This document shows positions 1 through 9,045 of a stretch of 64,000 bases of DNA, in pieces. The translations under genes were made by a program, and so were the position numbers. The number at the start of each line of letters is the position of its first letter. Positions within the stretch are counted from its first letter, which is position 1. Under the pieces are notes generated by a model. It worked only from the letters and a program-made list of their open reading frames with translations. It did no database searches and was not told the DNA's origin. Source of the DNA: Salinadaptatus halalkaliphilus (GTDB lineage Archaea; Halobacteriota; Halobacteria; Halobacteriales; Natrialbaceae); contig NZ_RBZW01000016.1 in assembly GCF_006543045.1 (NCBI RefSeq), positions 119,375 through 183,374 on the forward strand, written 5' to 3'.

Positions 1-62
1 CGGTCGATCGACATCGGTAGCTGTACCTACTGTATGGACCGTTATATGTGTTCCTCGCGAAA

Positions 63-473
63 CTACTGTGAGTCCGGTGACGGCGAGGAAACGACGGCTG
101 CTCCCTCAAGTGCGAGCAGCTGCCGCTTCAACTCGAGGCCGCCCCCATAGCCGGTCAGCGAGTCGGCGCCGACGACGCGGTGACAGGGGACGATCACGGG
201 GATCGGGTTCCGGCTGCAAGCCTGCCCGACCGCGACGGCAGCGGTGTCCAGGTCGGCGGCGAGGTCGCCGTAGGTTCGCGTCTCGCCGTAGGGAATGTCG
301 ATCATCGCTCGCATCACTTCGCCCGTGAACGTCTCGGGGTATGCGATCTCGAGGGTGAACGTCTCGCGTTCGCCCGCGTCATACTCACGCACCTGCTTGC
401 GGATCGTTTCCGCATCTTCGGCGATCAGCGAGGCGTCGATCTCCCGGTCGTGCTCGCGGACGTGGATTTCCAT
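63..473 (-). CDS. ogt: Methylated-DNA--protein-cysteine methyltransferase
   Basis: Suicide DNA-repair enzyme that transfers the alkyl group from O6-alkylguanine to its own cysteine. The 136-residue protein has the family C-terminal domain: a PYGETRTYG helix-turn-helix entry, QACSRNP with the Arg/Asn pair, and the active-site PCHRVVG with Cys97 as acceptor, followed by a GYGGGLELKRQLL tail. The start is the ATG at 471-473, giving MEIHVRE; the frame stays open far upstream but that stretch is the shadow of the neighbouring transporter. Monocistronic on the minus strand; nothing is recognisable in the 62 bases before its stop at the window edge. Confidence 0.93.
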   Translation of the reverse strand: MEIHVREHDREIDASLIAEDAETIRKQVREYDAGERETFTLEIAYPETFTGEVMRAMIDIPYGETRTYGDLAADLDTAAVAVGQACSRNPIPVIVPCHRVVGADSLTGYGGGLELKRQLLALEGAAVVSSPSPDSQ

Positions 474-550
474 ACCTGCTGTCGTCGCCCCAGTATCGTA
501 ATGCTCTCGACGCCGACCAGTTCCGAGTAGCGACGAACTCGACTCAGTGG

Positions 551-628
551 CTTCCCAAGCCTGCACTGCTGGGTCGAACCAGTTGGCGGGTGTCGGTTCG
601 ACCCAGCAGTCGACGCTTGGGAGGGTAC
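551..628. repeat. Hairpin repeat, copy A
   Basis: Strong inverted repeat directly abutting the stop codon of the minus-strand transporter. Inner arms CTGCTGGGTCGAACC (566-580) and GGTTCGACCCAGCAG (595-609) pair perfectly over 15 bp around a 14-nt loop; outer arms CCCAAGC (554-560) and GCTTGGG (615-621) add a second helix. The same arm sequence and the flank CAGTCGACGcTTGGGAGGgT recur near 37.3 kb and, more loosely, near 15.9 kb, so this is a dispersed family rather than a one-off terminator. Confidence 0.75.
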
Positions 629-1837
629 TCAGCTGTCGGCCTGTGGCATCACCAGCGTCAGCAGGATGACGCCGGCCATGATCGCGGCCAGCGCGACGTA
701 TCCCTGATCGAAGTAGCCGTAGTCGGCGACGACGCCGAAGACGACCGGCCCGCCGGCACCGAGCGTCGCCGACGTCGTGCGGACGACACCCAGTCCCGTC
801 CCCTGTTTCTCCGCGGAGAAGGAGTCGGCCAGATACGACTGGGTGACCGCCCCGGAACCGAGCATCGTACTGATCAGGGCGGTGACGCCGACGAGCAACC
901 AGAGGTTGTCGAGCAGCGGAAGCAAGAGAAAGCCGGCGACCGAGGGCAACAGGACGGCCACGAGCGACCCTCGCATCCCGATGCGGTCGTAGGAGGCGCC
1001 AGCGACCGGTTTGACGACGACACCGACGGCGAAGAAGAAGCCAAAGAGGAGACTCGAGACCGCCGGCGAGAAGCCCTTGACGGTCGTCAGATAGGTCGGG
1101 TAAAAGGCCGTAAACGACTGCCAGATGAAGATATAGAGAAAGAGGATGCCCGCCATGAAACCCAGCCCGGGGTTTCGTAGCTCGCCGAAGACGGCGAGGG
1201 TATCGCCGAGTGACTGGGTCTGGCCGTCGGCTCCGCTCGAGGGCTGGGCCGGGACGGCGACGTAGAGAACGACCCCGCCCAGCAACAACAGCGGGGCGAC
1301 GAATCCCAACCCCGCTTGCCACGCGACGGCGGCGGCCAGCGCGGCGGCAATCGGTGGCAGGACGGTCTGGCCGATGTCGCCGGTCGCCATCGTCACGCCG
1401 AGTGCGCTCCCGAGTCGCTCGGCGTACAGGTTCGAGAGGATCGTGATGCGGGCGATGGGATACAGCGAGTGGCCGAGTCCCCAGACCGCGGTCGCGAGAA
1501 AGAGGACGATCGCCGAGGACGACGCGACGATGACGCCGACCGCGATGGCGACGACCGTCGTCCCCACGAGCATGAGCTTTCGCTCGTCGTATCGATCCGC
1601 CAGGATGCCGGCCGGCAGCTGCCCGATCGAGCCGAACAGCCACAGGATAGAGACCAACAGTCCCGCGACGGAGAGGCTCAACCCGTAGGTTGTCTGCAGG
1701 TACGGGAGCACGACCGGTAGGACCATGCGCGTTCCGACCAGCAGTCCCCAAGCCGTCGCGATCGCGACGAGGGAGACGCCCGTCCCATTGCCCCACAATC
1801 CCCGCACCTCCTGCCCGAGTACCGACCGAACATCCAT
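629..1837 (-). CDS. MFS transporter
   Basis: Twelve-helix major-facilitator permease of 402 residues. An N-terminal half of six hydrophobic segments includes the signature loop GILADRYDERKLM between helices 2 and 3; a hydrophilic linker (about 190-215, AQPSSGADGQTQS) separates it from the second half, which has a matching loop ASYDRIGMR. The substrate cannot be read from sequence. I chose the ATG at 1835-1837 (MDVRSVLGQ) because the upstream extension to 1900 is polar and unlike an MFS N-terminus; the longer start is not excluded. The gene ends against hairpin repeat A, and runs divergently from trpS. Confidence 0.82.
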   Translation of the reverse strand: MDVRSVLGQEVRGLWGNGTGVSLVAIATAWGLLVGTRMVLPVVLPYLQTTYGLSLSVAGLLVSILWLFGSIGQLPAGILADRYDERKLMLVGTTVVAIAVGVIVASSSAIVLFLATAVWGLGHSLYPIARITILSNLYAERLGSALGVTMATGDIGQTVLPPIAAALAAAVAWQAGLGFVAPLLLLGGVVLYVAVPAQPSSGADGQTQSLGDTLAVFGELRNPGLGFMAGILFLYIFIWQSFTAFYPTYLTTVKGFSPAVSSLLFGFFFAVGVVVKPVAGASYDRIGMRGSLVAVLLPSVAGFLLLPLLDNLWLLVGVTALISTMLGSGAVTQSYLADSFSAEKQGTGLGVVRTTSATLGAGGPVVFGVVADYGYFDQGYVALAAIMAGVILLTLVMPQADS

Positions 1838-2053
1838 CGAACAATCGTTAGCCCAGCCTCGAGTCCAGTCGCTCTTAGTAACTGGCTTCGCCCCCGGCAT
1901 TTTCCTGTTCTATCCCCCGATATCGATCGTTTCGTTTTACAACCGACCAGCGACGCTCCACCTCGAGTACCGATCCAAAGCGCCGCAGGCAATCGCTACG
2001 ATGTCGACCCGAAGGCGAAGGCTTTTGCGCGCCCGAGCGCCAAGACGGTGGTA

Positions 2054-3679
2054 ATGACCGGAGACGACCCACTCGAGGAGTCCGAGTCAGGGGAACCGCC
2101 GACCGATGGAGGTGATGGGACCGCAGATCCACAGCCGGGGCTTCGGCCCGACGGTGGCGCCGCAGGTGCCGACGACGTTGCACTGGACCCCTGGGGATCC
2201 TCGAGCGTCTCCGACTACCGCAACCTCTTCGAGGAGTTCGGTATCGAGGAGTTCGACGACATTCTCCCCGACGTGGCGAACCCCCACTACCTGATGCGCC
2301 GGGGTGTGATCTTCGGTCACCGGGACTTCGGGCCGGTCGCCGAAGCGCTCCGAAACGACGAGCCGGCGGCCGTCCTCTCGGGGTTCATGCCGACCGGCGA
2401 CCCCCACATCGGTCACAAGCTCGTCTTCGACGAGATCATCTGGCACCAACAGCAGGGGGCGGACGCCTACGCGCTGATCGCCGACCTCGAGGCGAATTCC
2501 GCCCGCGGGATGAGCTGGGCGGAGATCGACGAACACGCCCGGAGCTACCTGCTGTCCCTGCTCGCGCTCGGCTTCGACCCCGAGGAGGGGACCCTCTATC
2601 GGCAGTCGACCAACCGCGAGGTGCAGGATCTGGCCTTCGATCTGGGCGCGGAAGCCAACTTCTCGGAGTTCCAGGCGATCTACGGCTTCGACGGCGAGAC
2701 CGACGTCTCCCACATGCAGTCGGTCGTCACCCAGATGGCCGACATCCTCTACCCGCAACTCGAGGAACCCAAACCGACCGTCATCCCCGTCGGCCCCGAC
2801 CAGGACCCCCACGTCCGGCTGGCACGGGATCTGGCCGAGCGGATGCGTTATTTCAAGGTCAGCGAGGCCTACGCCAGCTTCGAACTCGAGCCCGACGAGC
2901 GCGACCTCGTCGCCGAATATTACGACCGACTCGATCCGGCCGAGTTCGACGACGACCAACTCCGGTGTACTCACGTCGCCGACGCGCTCGCGGAGACGCC
3001 GCTTGCGGAGCTCGAGACCGACGCCGACACCCTCAGTTCGGTCCTGACGAAACTCGAGGAGGCGGGGATGGAACCGATCCGACCCCGAACCAGGTTCTTC
3101 GATCGGCGGGCGACCGAGGATGCCTTCGAGGCTCTCATCGATGCCGTCGACGGTGAGAAACGGGTCTACGAGAGCCACGTCGACGCCTTCGAGATCGATC
3201 GCGCCGAAGCCGAAGAACTCGCTCGCGAGATCGAGGTCGACACCGGCGGCTACGGCTTCCAGCCGCCCTCCTCGATCTACCACCGGTTCATGACCGGCCT
3301 CACCGGCGGGAAGATGTCCTCCTCGATTCCGGCCAGCCACATCTCCCTGCTGGACGACCCCGAGGACGGCTACGACAAGGTCAAATCCGCGACCACGGGC
3401 GGCCGCGAGACCGCCGAGGAACAGCGGGAGAAAGGCGGCCGCGCCGACGAGTGTCCCGTCTACGAACTGTACGCCTACCTGCTTGCCGGCGACGACGACG
3501 AGTTCGCAAAGCGCGTCTACGACGAGTGCGTCGGCGGCGACCGGCTCTGTGGCGACTGCAAGGAGCAAGCGGCGCAGTTGATGCAGGAGTTCCTCACAGA
3601 CCACCAGGAGAAACGCGAAGAGGTCGAGGAACTACTCGAGGAAGCGGATATCGAACTCGAGTCGCCGCGGCGGCGGTAA
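2054..3679 (+). CDS. trpS: Tryptophan--tRNA ligase
   Basis: Class I aminoacyl-tRNA synthetase that charges tRNA-Trp in the cytoplasm. The 541-residue protein opens with an acidic, Gly/Pro-rich extension of about 45 residues typical of haloarchaeal homologues. The Rossmann HIGH box reads GDPHIGHK (about residues 116-122) and the KMSKS loop is GGKMSSSIP with Lys420. A cysteine pair (GDRLCGDCKEQ) lies near the C-terminus. The ATG at 2054 is preferred over the in-frame GTG at 2048. Confidence 0.96.
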   Translation: MTGDDPLEESESGEPPTDGGDGTADPQPGLRPDGGAAGADDVALDPWGSSSVSDYRNLFEEFGIEEFDDILPDVANPHYLMRRGVIFGHRDFGPVAEALRNDEPAAVLSGFMPTGDPHIGHKLVFDEIIWHQQQGADAYALIADLEANSARGMSWAEIDEHARSYLLSLLALGFDPEEGTLYRQSTNREVQDLAFDLGAEANFSEFQAIYGFDGETDVSHMQSVVTQMADILYPQLEEPKPTVIPVGPDQDPHVRLARDLAERMRYFKVSEAYASFELEPDERDLVAEYYDRLDPAEFDDDQLRCTHVADALAETPLAELETDADTLSSVLTKLEEAGMEPIRPRTRFFDRRATEDAFEALIDAVDGEKRVYESHVDAFEIDRAEAEELAREIEVDTGGYGFQPPSSIYHRFMTGLTGGKMSSSIPASHISLLDDPEDGYDKVKSATTGGRETAEEQREKGGRADECPVYELYAYLLAGDDDEFAKRVYDECVGGDRLCGDCKEQAAQLMQEFLTDHQEKREEVEELLEEADIELESPRRR

Positions 3680-3760
3680 GTCGCCGGTCGTCTTCTACAA
3701 TCACCTCGGCGCTCGAGTCTGACGAACATATATACGTCCGTTCGTGAAACGTGGGGACGA

Positions 3761-5056
3761 ATGCCCCGCCCTCCCCGCGACGCGGACGACCTCCTGGTCT
3801 GTGCCGACGTGCTCGGCGCCTTCGGCGTCACGGCGGCGGACGTGCGCCGTACCGACGAGGGCGACGCCGGCTCTCTCGAGGCGGCCCTCGAGACGTTGCT
3901 GTCGGACGGGCGGGATCGGACCGCCGTCCTCCGGGCGACGATCGCACGGAGCGACCGCGGGATCAGCTGCTCGGCGCGGTATCCACGTGAGACGCTGGCC
4001 GCGGAACTGCGGGCCGCCTTCGAGTCGATCGGCTGGTCACTCGCCCTCGAGCCCCGCGAGTCGCCGGGGTCGGGCGACCGGATGGCGGTAACCGTGACCG
4101 ACCACCGCGGTCGACGCCGCGAGACGACCCCCGAGTACCCCGAAACGCCGCTGGGCTCGGACAATTTTCCGGCGATCTTGCACGCTATCGACGAGTCACT
4201 GCTCGCGGGCACCGACGCGAGTTTCGTCCTCCTCTCGAGCGGCGTCGACCGCTGGCGGGCCGCGCTGGTCGACGACGACGAACTCGAGCGCCTGCAGGAT
4301 CGGTACGGCTCGCGCATTTCGGCGGTCGAGGAGCCGCTCTTGCCCGAGTACGGCCTCGCAGCCTACACCGACGCGGAACCGACGAGCGAGCCCTGGCCCG
4401 GGTGGGCCAACAGCCGCGAGCGCAAGGGGAGTCAGTCGACACTGGACGATATCGGCTCGCTCATCGACGAGGCCGAAACTGACCGCGCTGTGGGGGCAGC
4501 CGCCGCAACTGGTGAGAATGACGCCACGACGACCGGCGGTGTCGACGAGCGATCGTCCGACGCCGACACCGACGGCTTCGAGCTGCGGGGCTCGCCCTCG
4601 GTGTCGCGCGTGCGTGATGGCGAGTCGAGCGCCGAGTCGCCGACCGAAGCGACCGCGACTCCCTCGAGCCCCGCACCGACGACTCCCTCGAGCGACCGAC
4701 CGACAGAGTCCTCGAGTTCGTCGTCGGAACTCGGCACGCTCTCGGGAACGACCGAGACGAAACGCCTCTCGAACGACTCGTTCGGCAGCGACGTCGCCTG
4801 GGAGACCGACGACGACCAGTACCGGGCTCTCGGCGCGGCACTCGGGGCCGGCGGGCGAATCTCCGTCGACGGACTGCTCGAGGACGAACAGTTCCTGCCC
4901 GAACTCCCCGAAACCGAGCCAGACGAGACCCGTATCGAGTTCGAGAATCCGTTTGATCCGGCGGCGATTCAGGAGGCGACGGCCGCCGCCGAGGAGTCGG
5001 GGTTCGTCTGGGTCGATTCGGGCTCGCTCGAGACGACGCGAGTCTCGTCGAAGTAG
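3761..5056 (+). CDS. Unknown two-domain haloarchaeal protein
   Basis: A 431-residue acidic protein I do not recognise. It has a folded N-terminal part (about 1-235) with the stretch PLGSDNFPAILHAIDESLL, a long Ser/Thr/Asp/Glu-rich linker (about 240-330) of the kind that tolerates no fixed fold, and a second short conserved-looking block (about 335-431) ending in FVWVDSGSLETTR. No signal peptide or membrane helix is seen. A TATA element (ACATATATACG, 3724-3734) sits about 30 nt before the ATG, giving an almost leaderless transcript. It follows trpS by 81 bp and has its own promoter, so the linkage to tRNA charging is only positional. Confidence 0.75.
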   Translation: MPRPPRDADDLLVCADVLGAFGVTAADVRRTDEGDAGSLEAALETLLSDGRDRTAVLRATIARSDRGISCSARYPRETLAAELRAAFESIGWSLALEPRESPGSGDRMAVTVTDHRGRRRETTPEYPETPLGSDNFPAILHAIDESLLAGTDASFVLLSSGVDRWRAALVDDDELERLQDRYGSRISAVEEPLLPEYGLAAYTDAEPTSEPWPGWANSRERKGSQSTLDDIGSLIDEAETDRAVGAAAATGENDATTTGGVDERSSDADTDGFELRGSPSVSRVRDGESSAESPTEATATPSSPAPTTPSSDRPTESSSSSSELGTLSGTTETKRLSNDSFGSDVAWETDDDQYRALGAALGAGGRISVDGLLEDEQFLPELPETEPDETRIEFENPFDPAAIQEATAAAEESGFVWVDSGSLETTRVSSK

Positions 5057-5111
5057 GCACGGCTTCGACGGCCACGACACCCGGGCGAGAGTGCGGTGAG
5101 CGCACTCTGGA

Positions 5112-5153
5112 ATAACCATCCGAAATAACCATTGTATTTGATAACTATTATAC
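5112..5153 (+). promoter_or_regulatory. Promoter with three ATAACYAT repeats
   Basis: The octamer ATAACCAT occurs at 5112-5119 and 5125-5132, and ATAACTAT at 5141-5148, all in the same direction, the last running into a TATA element (ACTATTATACTGG, centre about 5150). The TATA is 30 nt before the ATG at 5180, as for a leaderless transcript. The direct repeats just upstream of TATA look like activator-binding half-sites. Confidence 0.5.
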
Positions 5154-5179
5154 TGGATACTGTGACTTTCTTGGATATC

Positions 5180-5320
5180 ATGTCCTGTCGACGGAGACTC
5201 AGTGACGAATGCATCGATCACCTCGAAACCGCACTCCAGGCCGACGAGTCCTCGGAGAAGGACTTCCACGTTCGGCAGGTCCTCCAGGCCTGCGGTGTCG
5301 AACAGCTCCCTGCCGAGTAA
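5180..5320 (+). CDS. Small conserved-looking protein (46 aa)
   Basis: A 46-residue protein beginning MSCRRRLSDECIDHLE and ending GVEQLPAE, mixed charged with two cysteines at residues 3 and 11 and one near position 38. Support for its being real: a well-placed TATA box 30 nt upstream, a clear drop from the AT-rich promoter to coding-like GC-rich third positions, and an isolated position between two unrelated genes. The frame also has an upstream ATG at 5132, but that lies upstream of the TATA and would encode a hydrophobic AT-rich lead, so I reject it. Function unknown. Confidence 0.5.
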   Translation: MSCRRRLSDECIDHLETALQADESSEKDFHVRQVLQACGVEQLPAE

Positions 5321-5433
5321 TCCGCAGATAGCGACTGGGTGGGGCGCTCGAGCGACGGCTCCCGAAGTGCCGGTCGGCATCTATCAATCTGCAATAAGAT
5401 TTAGCACGGTTGGCTCGAAAGTCGGGAGCGTCG

Positions 5434-7170
5434 ATGATAGAAACGGCCGTGGCGATCGCAGTGGGAGCAGTCGGTCTCGCCGGGGCCGGCCTCTACTGGA
5501 CCGCAGCTCTCGGCGCGACTCGCCCCGATCGTCCGGGGCGCGCTGCGTTCGTTCTCGTGGCCGGCCTGCTGGCGACGGCGGCGGTCGGTGCTGTCGGCGG
5601 CCACCTCGTTGGCCTCGAGGTGACGGATGCGCGCTGGCACCTGCTGGTTCGCGTGCCGGTGTATCTGGCCATTGGACCGTGGCTGGTGTTTGTCTTCCAG
5701 TTCACCGGGCGCGGAACCCATCTCACCGGCTGGCGGACGGTCGCGCTGATGAGCCCGATCGCGCTCTTTACTGTTTCGCTGACCGGCCAAACGCTCTATA
5801 CTTGGCTCGCGACCGAACTGCTCGAGACGCCCGGCACACTCGTCGCCGGGACTCCGGTTGCCAGTCGGCTCACGGTCGTCGTCATCAGTCTCGGTCTCGT
5901 CGTCTACGCACTCGCGTTCACCGGTCTGGTGGCGCTCTTACAGACGAGTTACACTAGCCCACAGTGTCGGCCGGGAGTTGCTGGTGTCCTGTGTGGTGCG
6001 ATGTTCGGACCGCTGTTACCCTCGTTCGTCGCCTGGTCGGCCAGCCACGCCGCCGGCTCGATGGCGATCGTCGGTACCTACGCCGTCGGGTTCTGTCTCA
6101 GCGCGGGCTGTCTCTGGCTCGCACTCACGCGCTTTGGCGTGTTCGATTCCTCGGCCGTCGCGGCTGGGACCGTCGCCCGACGGACGCTTCCAGCCGAACT
6201 CGACGACCTCATCGTCGTCGTCGACGATCGCGAACGGATCGTCGACTACAACGCAGCCACGCGGGAGACTCTCGATCTCGCGCCGGCGGCGGCGATCGGA
6301 ACGCCGCTCGAGGATGTCTGTGACAGCCCAACAGACGACCTCACGCGCGATGGCATCGTGACCCTGGAGACGGCGGACGGACCACGCCGGTTCGACTTAC
6401 AGACGTCCGAGTTGGGCGACGGCCAGCAGTGGCTCGGACGCGTCCTGAGCTTTCGGGATGTCACCAGGCGCGAGCTCCGCGAACAGCGGATTCGGATTCT
6501 CAATCGCGTGTTGCGACACAACCTCCGGAACAAACTCTCGATCGTCAGGGGCAACGCAGAGCGGGTTCCCATGACCGACGAACCGGCCGCCGTCGCCGAC
6601 GAGATCCAGGCCGCCTCCGACGAGTTGCTGGCACTCGGCGAGAAAGCACGAGCGATCGAATCCGTACTGTCCTCACAGCAGTCATACACCGGCTCGACCA
6701 ACGTGGCCCCAATCGTCGAGGCTGCGGTCGAAGACGCTCGTGGGGCCAACGATGTCGAGATCGAGTACTCGATAGAGACGACGTTGGCTCTCGAAGCCAG
6801 CGGCCGTGCACTCGAGTATCTCGTCACCGAACTGATCGAAAACGCGATCGAACACGTCGACGGTGAGACGCCCCGACTCGAGGTGACGATCGGTGGCACC
6901 GATCGACGTGGTCGGCTATCGGTCGCCGACAACGGACCCGGCATCCCCGAAGACGAACGGACCGCGATTCAGGAGGGCGAAGAGTCGGCGCTCGTCCACG
7001 GCAGTGGACTCGGGCTCTGGGGGGTTCGTTGGGTCGTGACGCTCCTGGGTGGCGAAATGCAGTTCGTCGAAAACGAGCCCCGCGGCACGGTGGTCCGCAT
7101 CGATCTGCCCAGAGTCGATACCTCCCCGTCACAACCGAGCCAGGCCGCAGAAGCGGTTCAATCGCGATAG
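5434..7170 (+). CDS. Membrane sensor histidine kinase (7TM-PAS-HATPase)
   Basis: A 578-residue signal-transducing kinase. Residues about 1-235 contain seven hydrophobic segments, matching the 7TM N-terminal region of haloarchaeal histidine kinases. A PAS-like domain follows (about 250-340; LDDLIVVVDDRERIVDYN). The phospho-acceptor helix is LNRVLRHNLRNKLSIV with His362. The ATPase domain has the N box ELIENAIEH, the G1 box VADNGPGIPEDER and the G2 box GSGLGLWGV. The ATG at 5434 (MIETAVAIAV) is used because it begins helix 1. No response regulator is adjacent, as is common for haloarchaeal orphan kinases; the ligand is unknown. Confidence 0.9.
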   Translation: MIETAVAIAVGAVGLAGAGLYWTAALGATRPDRPGRAAFVLVAGLLATAAVGAVGGHLVGLEVTDARWHLLVRVPVYLAIGPWLVFVFQFTGRGTHLTGWRTVALMSPIALFTVSLTGQTLYTWLATELLETPGTLVAGTPVASRLTVVVISLGLVVYALAFTGLVALLQTSYTSPQCRPGVAGVLCGAMFGPLLPSFVAWSASHAAGSMAIVGTYAVGFCLSAGCLWLALTRFGVFDSSAVAAGTVARRTLPAELDDLIVVVDDRERIVDYNAATRETLDLAPAAAIGTPLEDVCDSPTDDLTRDGIVTLETADGPRRFDLQTSELGDGQQWLGRVLSFRDVTRRELREQRIRILNRVLRHNLRNKLSIVRGNAERVPMTDEPAAVADEIQAASDELLALGEKARAIESVLSSQQSYTGSTNVAPIVEAAVEDARGANDVEIEYSIETTLALEASGRALEYLVTELIENAIEHVDGETPRLEVTIGGTDRRGRLSVADNGPGIPEDERTAIQEGEESALVHGSGLGLWGVRWVVTLLGGEMQFVENEPRGTVVRIDLPRVDTSPSQPSQAAEAVQSR

Positions 7171-7518
7171 TGAGGAACAGTTGGGGTTGATGACCAACGG
7201 CTGGGTGAATGTGTCTCGAAGACACACCACAATATTTTTGCATCGGCTCGCGTATCCTCGAGCAATGACATCCGAATCCCACGACTGCGATGGTGTCGAC
7301 GGACGAACGCAGTGCGAGCGGCCGGGATTCGACTTCGTTTTTGCCGGCTGAGGGCGGACGGTGGAGCCGCGTCGGGCCACATCGGTCGACGCCGGCGAAA
7401 CCGTCCACGTCGGTACGCGACTCGAGTCCTGTGGGGATCACCCGTTGTCCCCTGCCCTGGAGAGTCGCGCCGAGTCGGAACCGCTAACTGACCGCCACCC
7501 AGCCATGTAACCAAGCGA
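7171..7518. other. Intergenic stretch between kinase and pheS
   Basis: About 350 bp with no convincing large gene. It holds a small inverted repeat GTGTC-tcgaa-GACAC (7210-7224), an AT-rich TATA candidate (CAATATTTTT, 7230-7239) and a 28-codon frame described separately. The last 150 bp before pheS are GC-rich with no clear TATA box in the expected place. Confidence 0.5.
7265..7351 (+). CDS. Possible leaderless microprotein (28 aa)
   Basis: A 28-codon frame starting MTSESHDCDG and ending FDFVFAG, acidic with two cysteines. Its ATG lies 30 nt after the centre of a TATA-like CAATATTTTT, the usual spacing for leaderless haloarchaeal mRNAs. There is no homologue I recognise and the frame is short enough to be chance, so this is a candidate only. 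Confidence 0.25.
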   Translation: MTSESHDCDGVDGRTQCERPGFDFVFAG

Positions 7519-9045
7519 ATGCAACTGCCAGCATCACAGGTCGCAGTCTTAGAGGCTGTGAACGCGGACGAGGCGACGGCCGTCGACGCCCTCGCCGCGG
7601 CGACCGAGCTGCCCCCCGAGACCGTCACCGGCGCGGTATTCGAACTCGAAGACGAGGGCCTGGTCGCCGTCAGCGAGCGCACCGACGAAACGATCGACCT
7701 GACCGACGAGGGACGGGCCTACGCCGACGAGGCGCTCCCCGAACTCCGACTCTACGAGGCCGCTCTCGAGGCCGGCGCGGGAGACGAACCGGTCCAGATG
7801 GGCCAGGTCATCGGCCGGTCGGGACTCGAGGGCCCACAGGTCGACATCGCGCTCTCGAACTACGCCCGGAAAGGGTACGGCGCGATCGACAGCGGCGAGA
7901 TCACGGCCGACCCCGACGCCGACCCCGACGCGGATCCGGAAGCGAACGCTCTCGAGATCCTCGCCGACACCGGCGAGACGGCACCCGACGCGGTCGAGGT
8001 TGGCGACGAGACCGTCGAGGGCCTCGAGAGCCGCGGGCTACTCGAGCGGTCGGAGTCGATCCTTCGCGAAGTCACACTGACAGAGCGGGGCGTCACGGAA
8101 CTGATGGCCGGCCTCGAGACCGCCGAGACGGTCGGACAGGTAACGCCCGAACTGCTCACGAGCGGCGAGTGGGATGACGTGGAGTTCGCCGAGTACAACG
8201 TCGAAGCCGACGCCGAGCGGTTCGAGGGCGGCAACGTCCACATCCTGCGCCAGACCGCCGAGCGCGTCAAAGACGTCCTCGTCGGCATGGGCTTTCAGGA
8301 GATGGAAGGTCCCCACGTCGACGCGGACTTTTGGATCAATGACTGCCTGTTCATGCCCCAGGACCACCCCGCGCGGACCCACTGGGACCGGTTCGCCTTA
8401 GCGGAACCGACCCATATCGACGAGCTCCCCGCGGATCTCATCGCGGATGTCGAACGCGCTCACCGCGAGGGCGTCGGCCCGGACGGCGAAGGCTATCACT
8501 CGCCGTGGGATGCGGACTTCGCTCGGGCGCTTGCGTTGCGTGGACACACTACTTCGCTGTCGACGCGCTATCTCTCGGGCGAGCAGATCGGCGAGATCGA
8601 GCCGCCGGCGCGGTACTTCAGCGTCGAGAAAGTCTATCGAAACGACACGCTCGATCCGACACACCTGCTCGAGTTCTTCCAGATCGAGGGCTGGGTGATG
8701 GCCGAGGATCTCTCGGTGCGCGATCTGATGGGTACCTTCGAGGAGTTCTACGCCCAGTTCGGCATCACCGACATCGAGTTCAAACCCCACTACAACCCCT
8801 ATACGGAGCCGAGCTTCGAGCTGTTCGGCACCCATCCGACGACGGGTGAACTGGTCGAAATCGGTAACTCCGGCATCTTCCGCGAGGAGATGCTCGAACC
8901 GCTTGGCGTCGACTGTGATGTCATGGCCTGGGGGCTGGCTCTCGAGCGCCTGCTGATGCTGATGTACGGCTTCGAGGACATTCGTGACATCCACGGGACG
9001 CTCTGTGATCTGGAACTGCTGCGCAACACGGAGGTGACCTACTGA
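7519..9045 (+). CDS. pheS: Phenylalanine--tRNA ligase alpha subunit
   Basis: Catalytic alpha chain of the heterotetrameric PheRS. The 508-residue archaeal-length protein has N-terminal winged-helix DNA-binding-like domains (about 1-210; repeated ELEDEGLV/ESRGLLERSE helices and an Asp/Ala-rich insert DPDADPDADPEA) and a class II core: motif 1 region KDVLVGMGFQEMEGP, motif 2 VEKVYRNDTLDPTHLLEFFQ, and motif 3 GLALERLLMLMYG near the C-terminus. Its TGA overlaps the ATG of pheT by one base (TGATG), implying translational coupling. Confidence 0.97.
   Translation: MQLPASQVAVLEAVNADEATAVDALAAATELPPETVTGAVFELEDEGLVAVSERTDETIDLTDEGRAYADEALPELRLYEAALEAGAGDEPVQMGQVIGRSGLEGPQVDIALSNYARKGYGAIDSGEITADPDADPDADPEANALEILADTGETAPDAVEVGDETVEGLESRGLLERSESILREVTLTERGVTELMAGLETAETVGQVTPELLTSGEWDDVEFAEYNVEADAERFEGGNVHILRQTAERVKDVLVGMGFQEMEGPHVDADFWINDCLFMPQDHPARTHWDRFALAEPTHIDELPADLIADVERAHREGVGPDGEGYHSPWDADFARALALRGHTTSLSTRYLSGEQIGEIEPPARYFSVEKVYRNDTLDPTHLLEFFQIEGWVMAEDLSVRDLMGTFEEFYAQFGITDIEFKPHYNPYTEPSFELFGTHPTTGELVEIGNSGIFREEMLEPLGVDCDVMAWGLALERLLMLMYGFEDIRDIHGTLCDLELLRNTEVTY

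Noticed and set aside
63..1844. 593-codon open frame on the minus strand
   Set aside because: Only the last 136 codons (Ogt) are a protein; the rest is Arg-rich, out-of-frame translation of the MFS transporter.
2087..3604. 505-codon minus-strand frame opposite trpS
   Set aside because: Antisense shadow of a high-GC class I synthetase; low-complexity Val/Gly/Asp composition and no motif.
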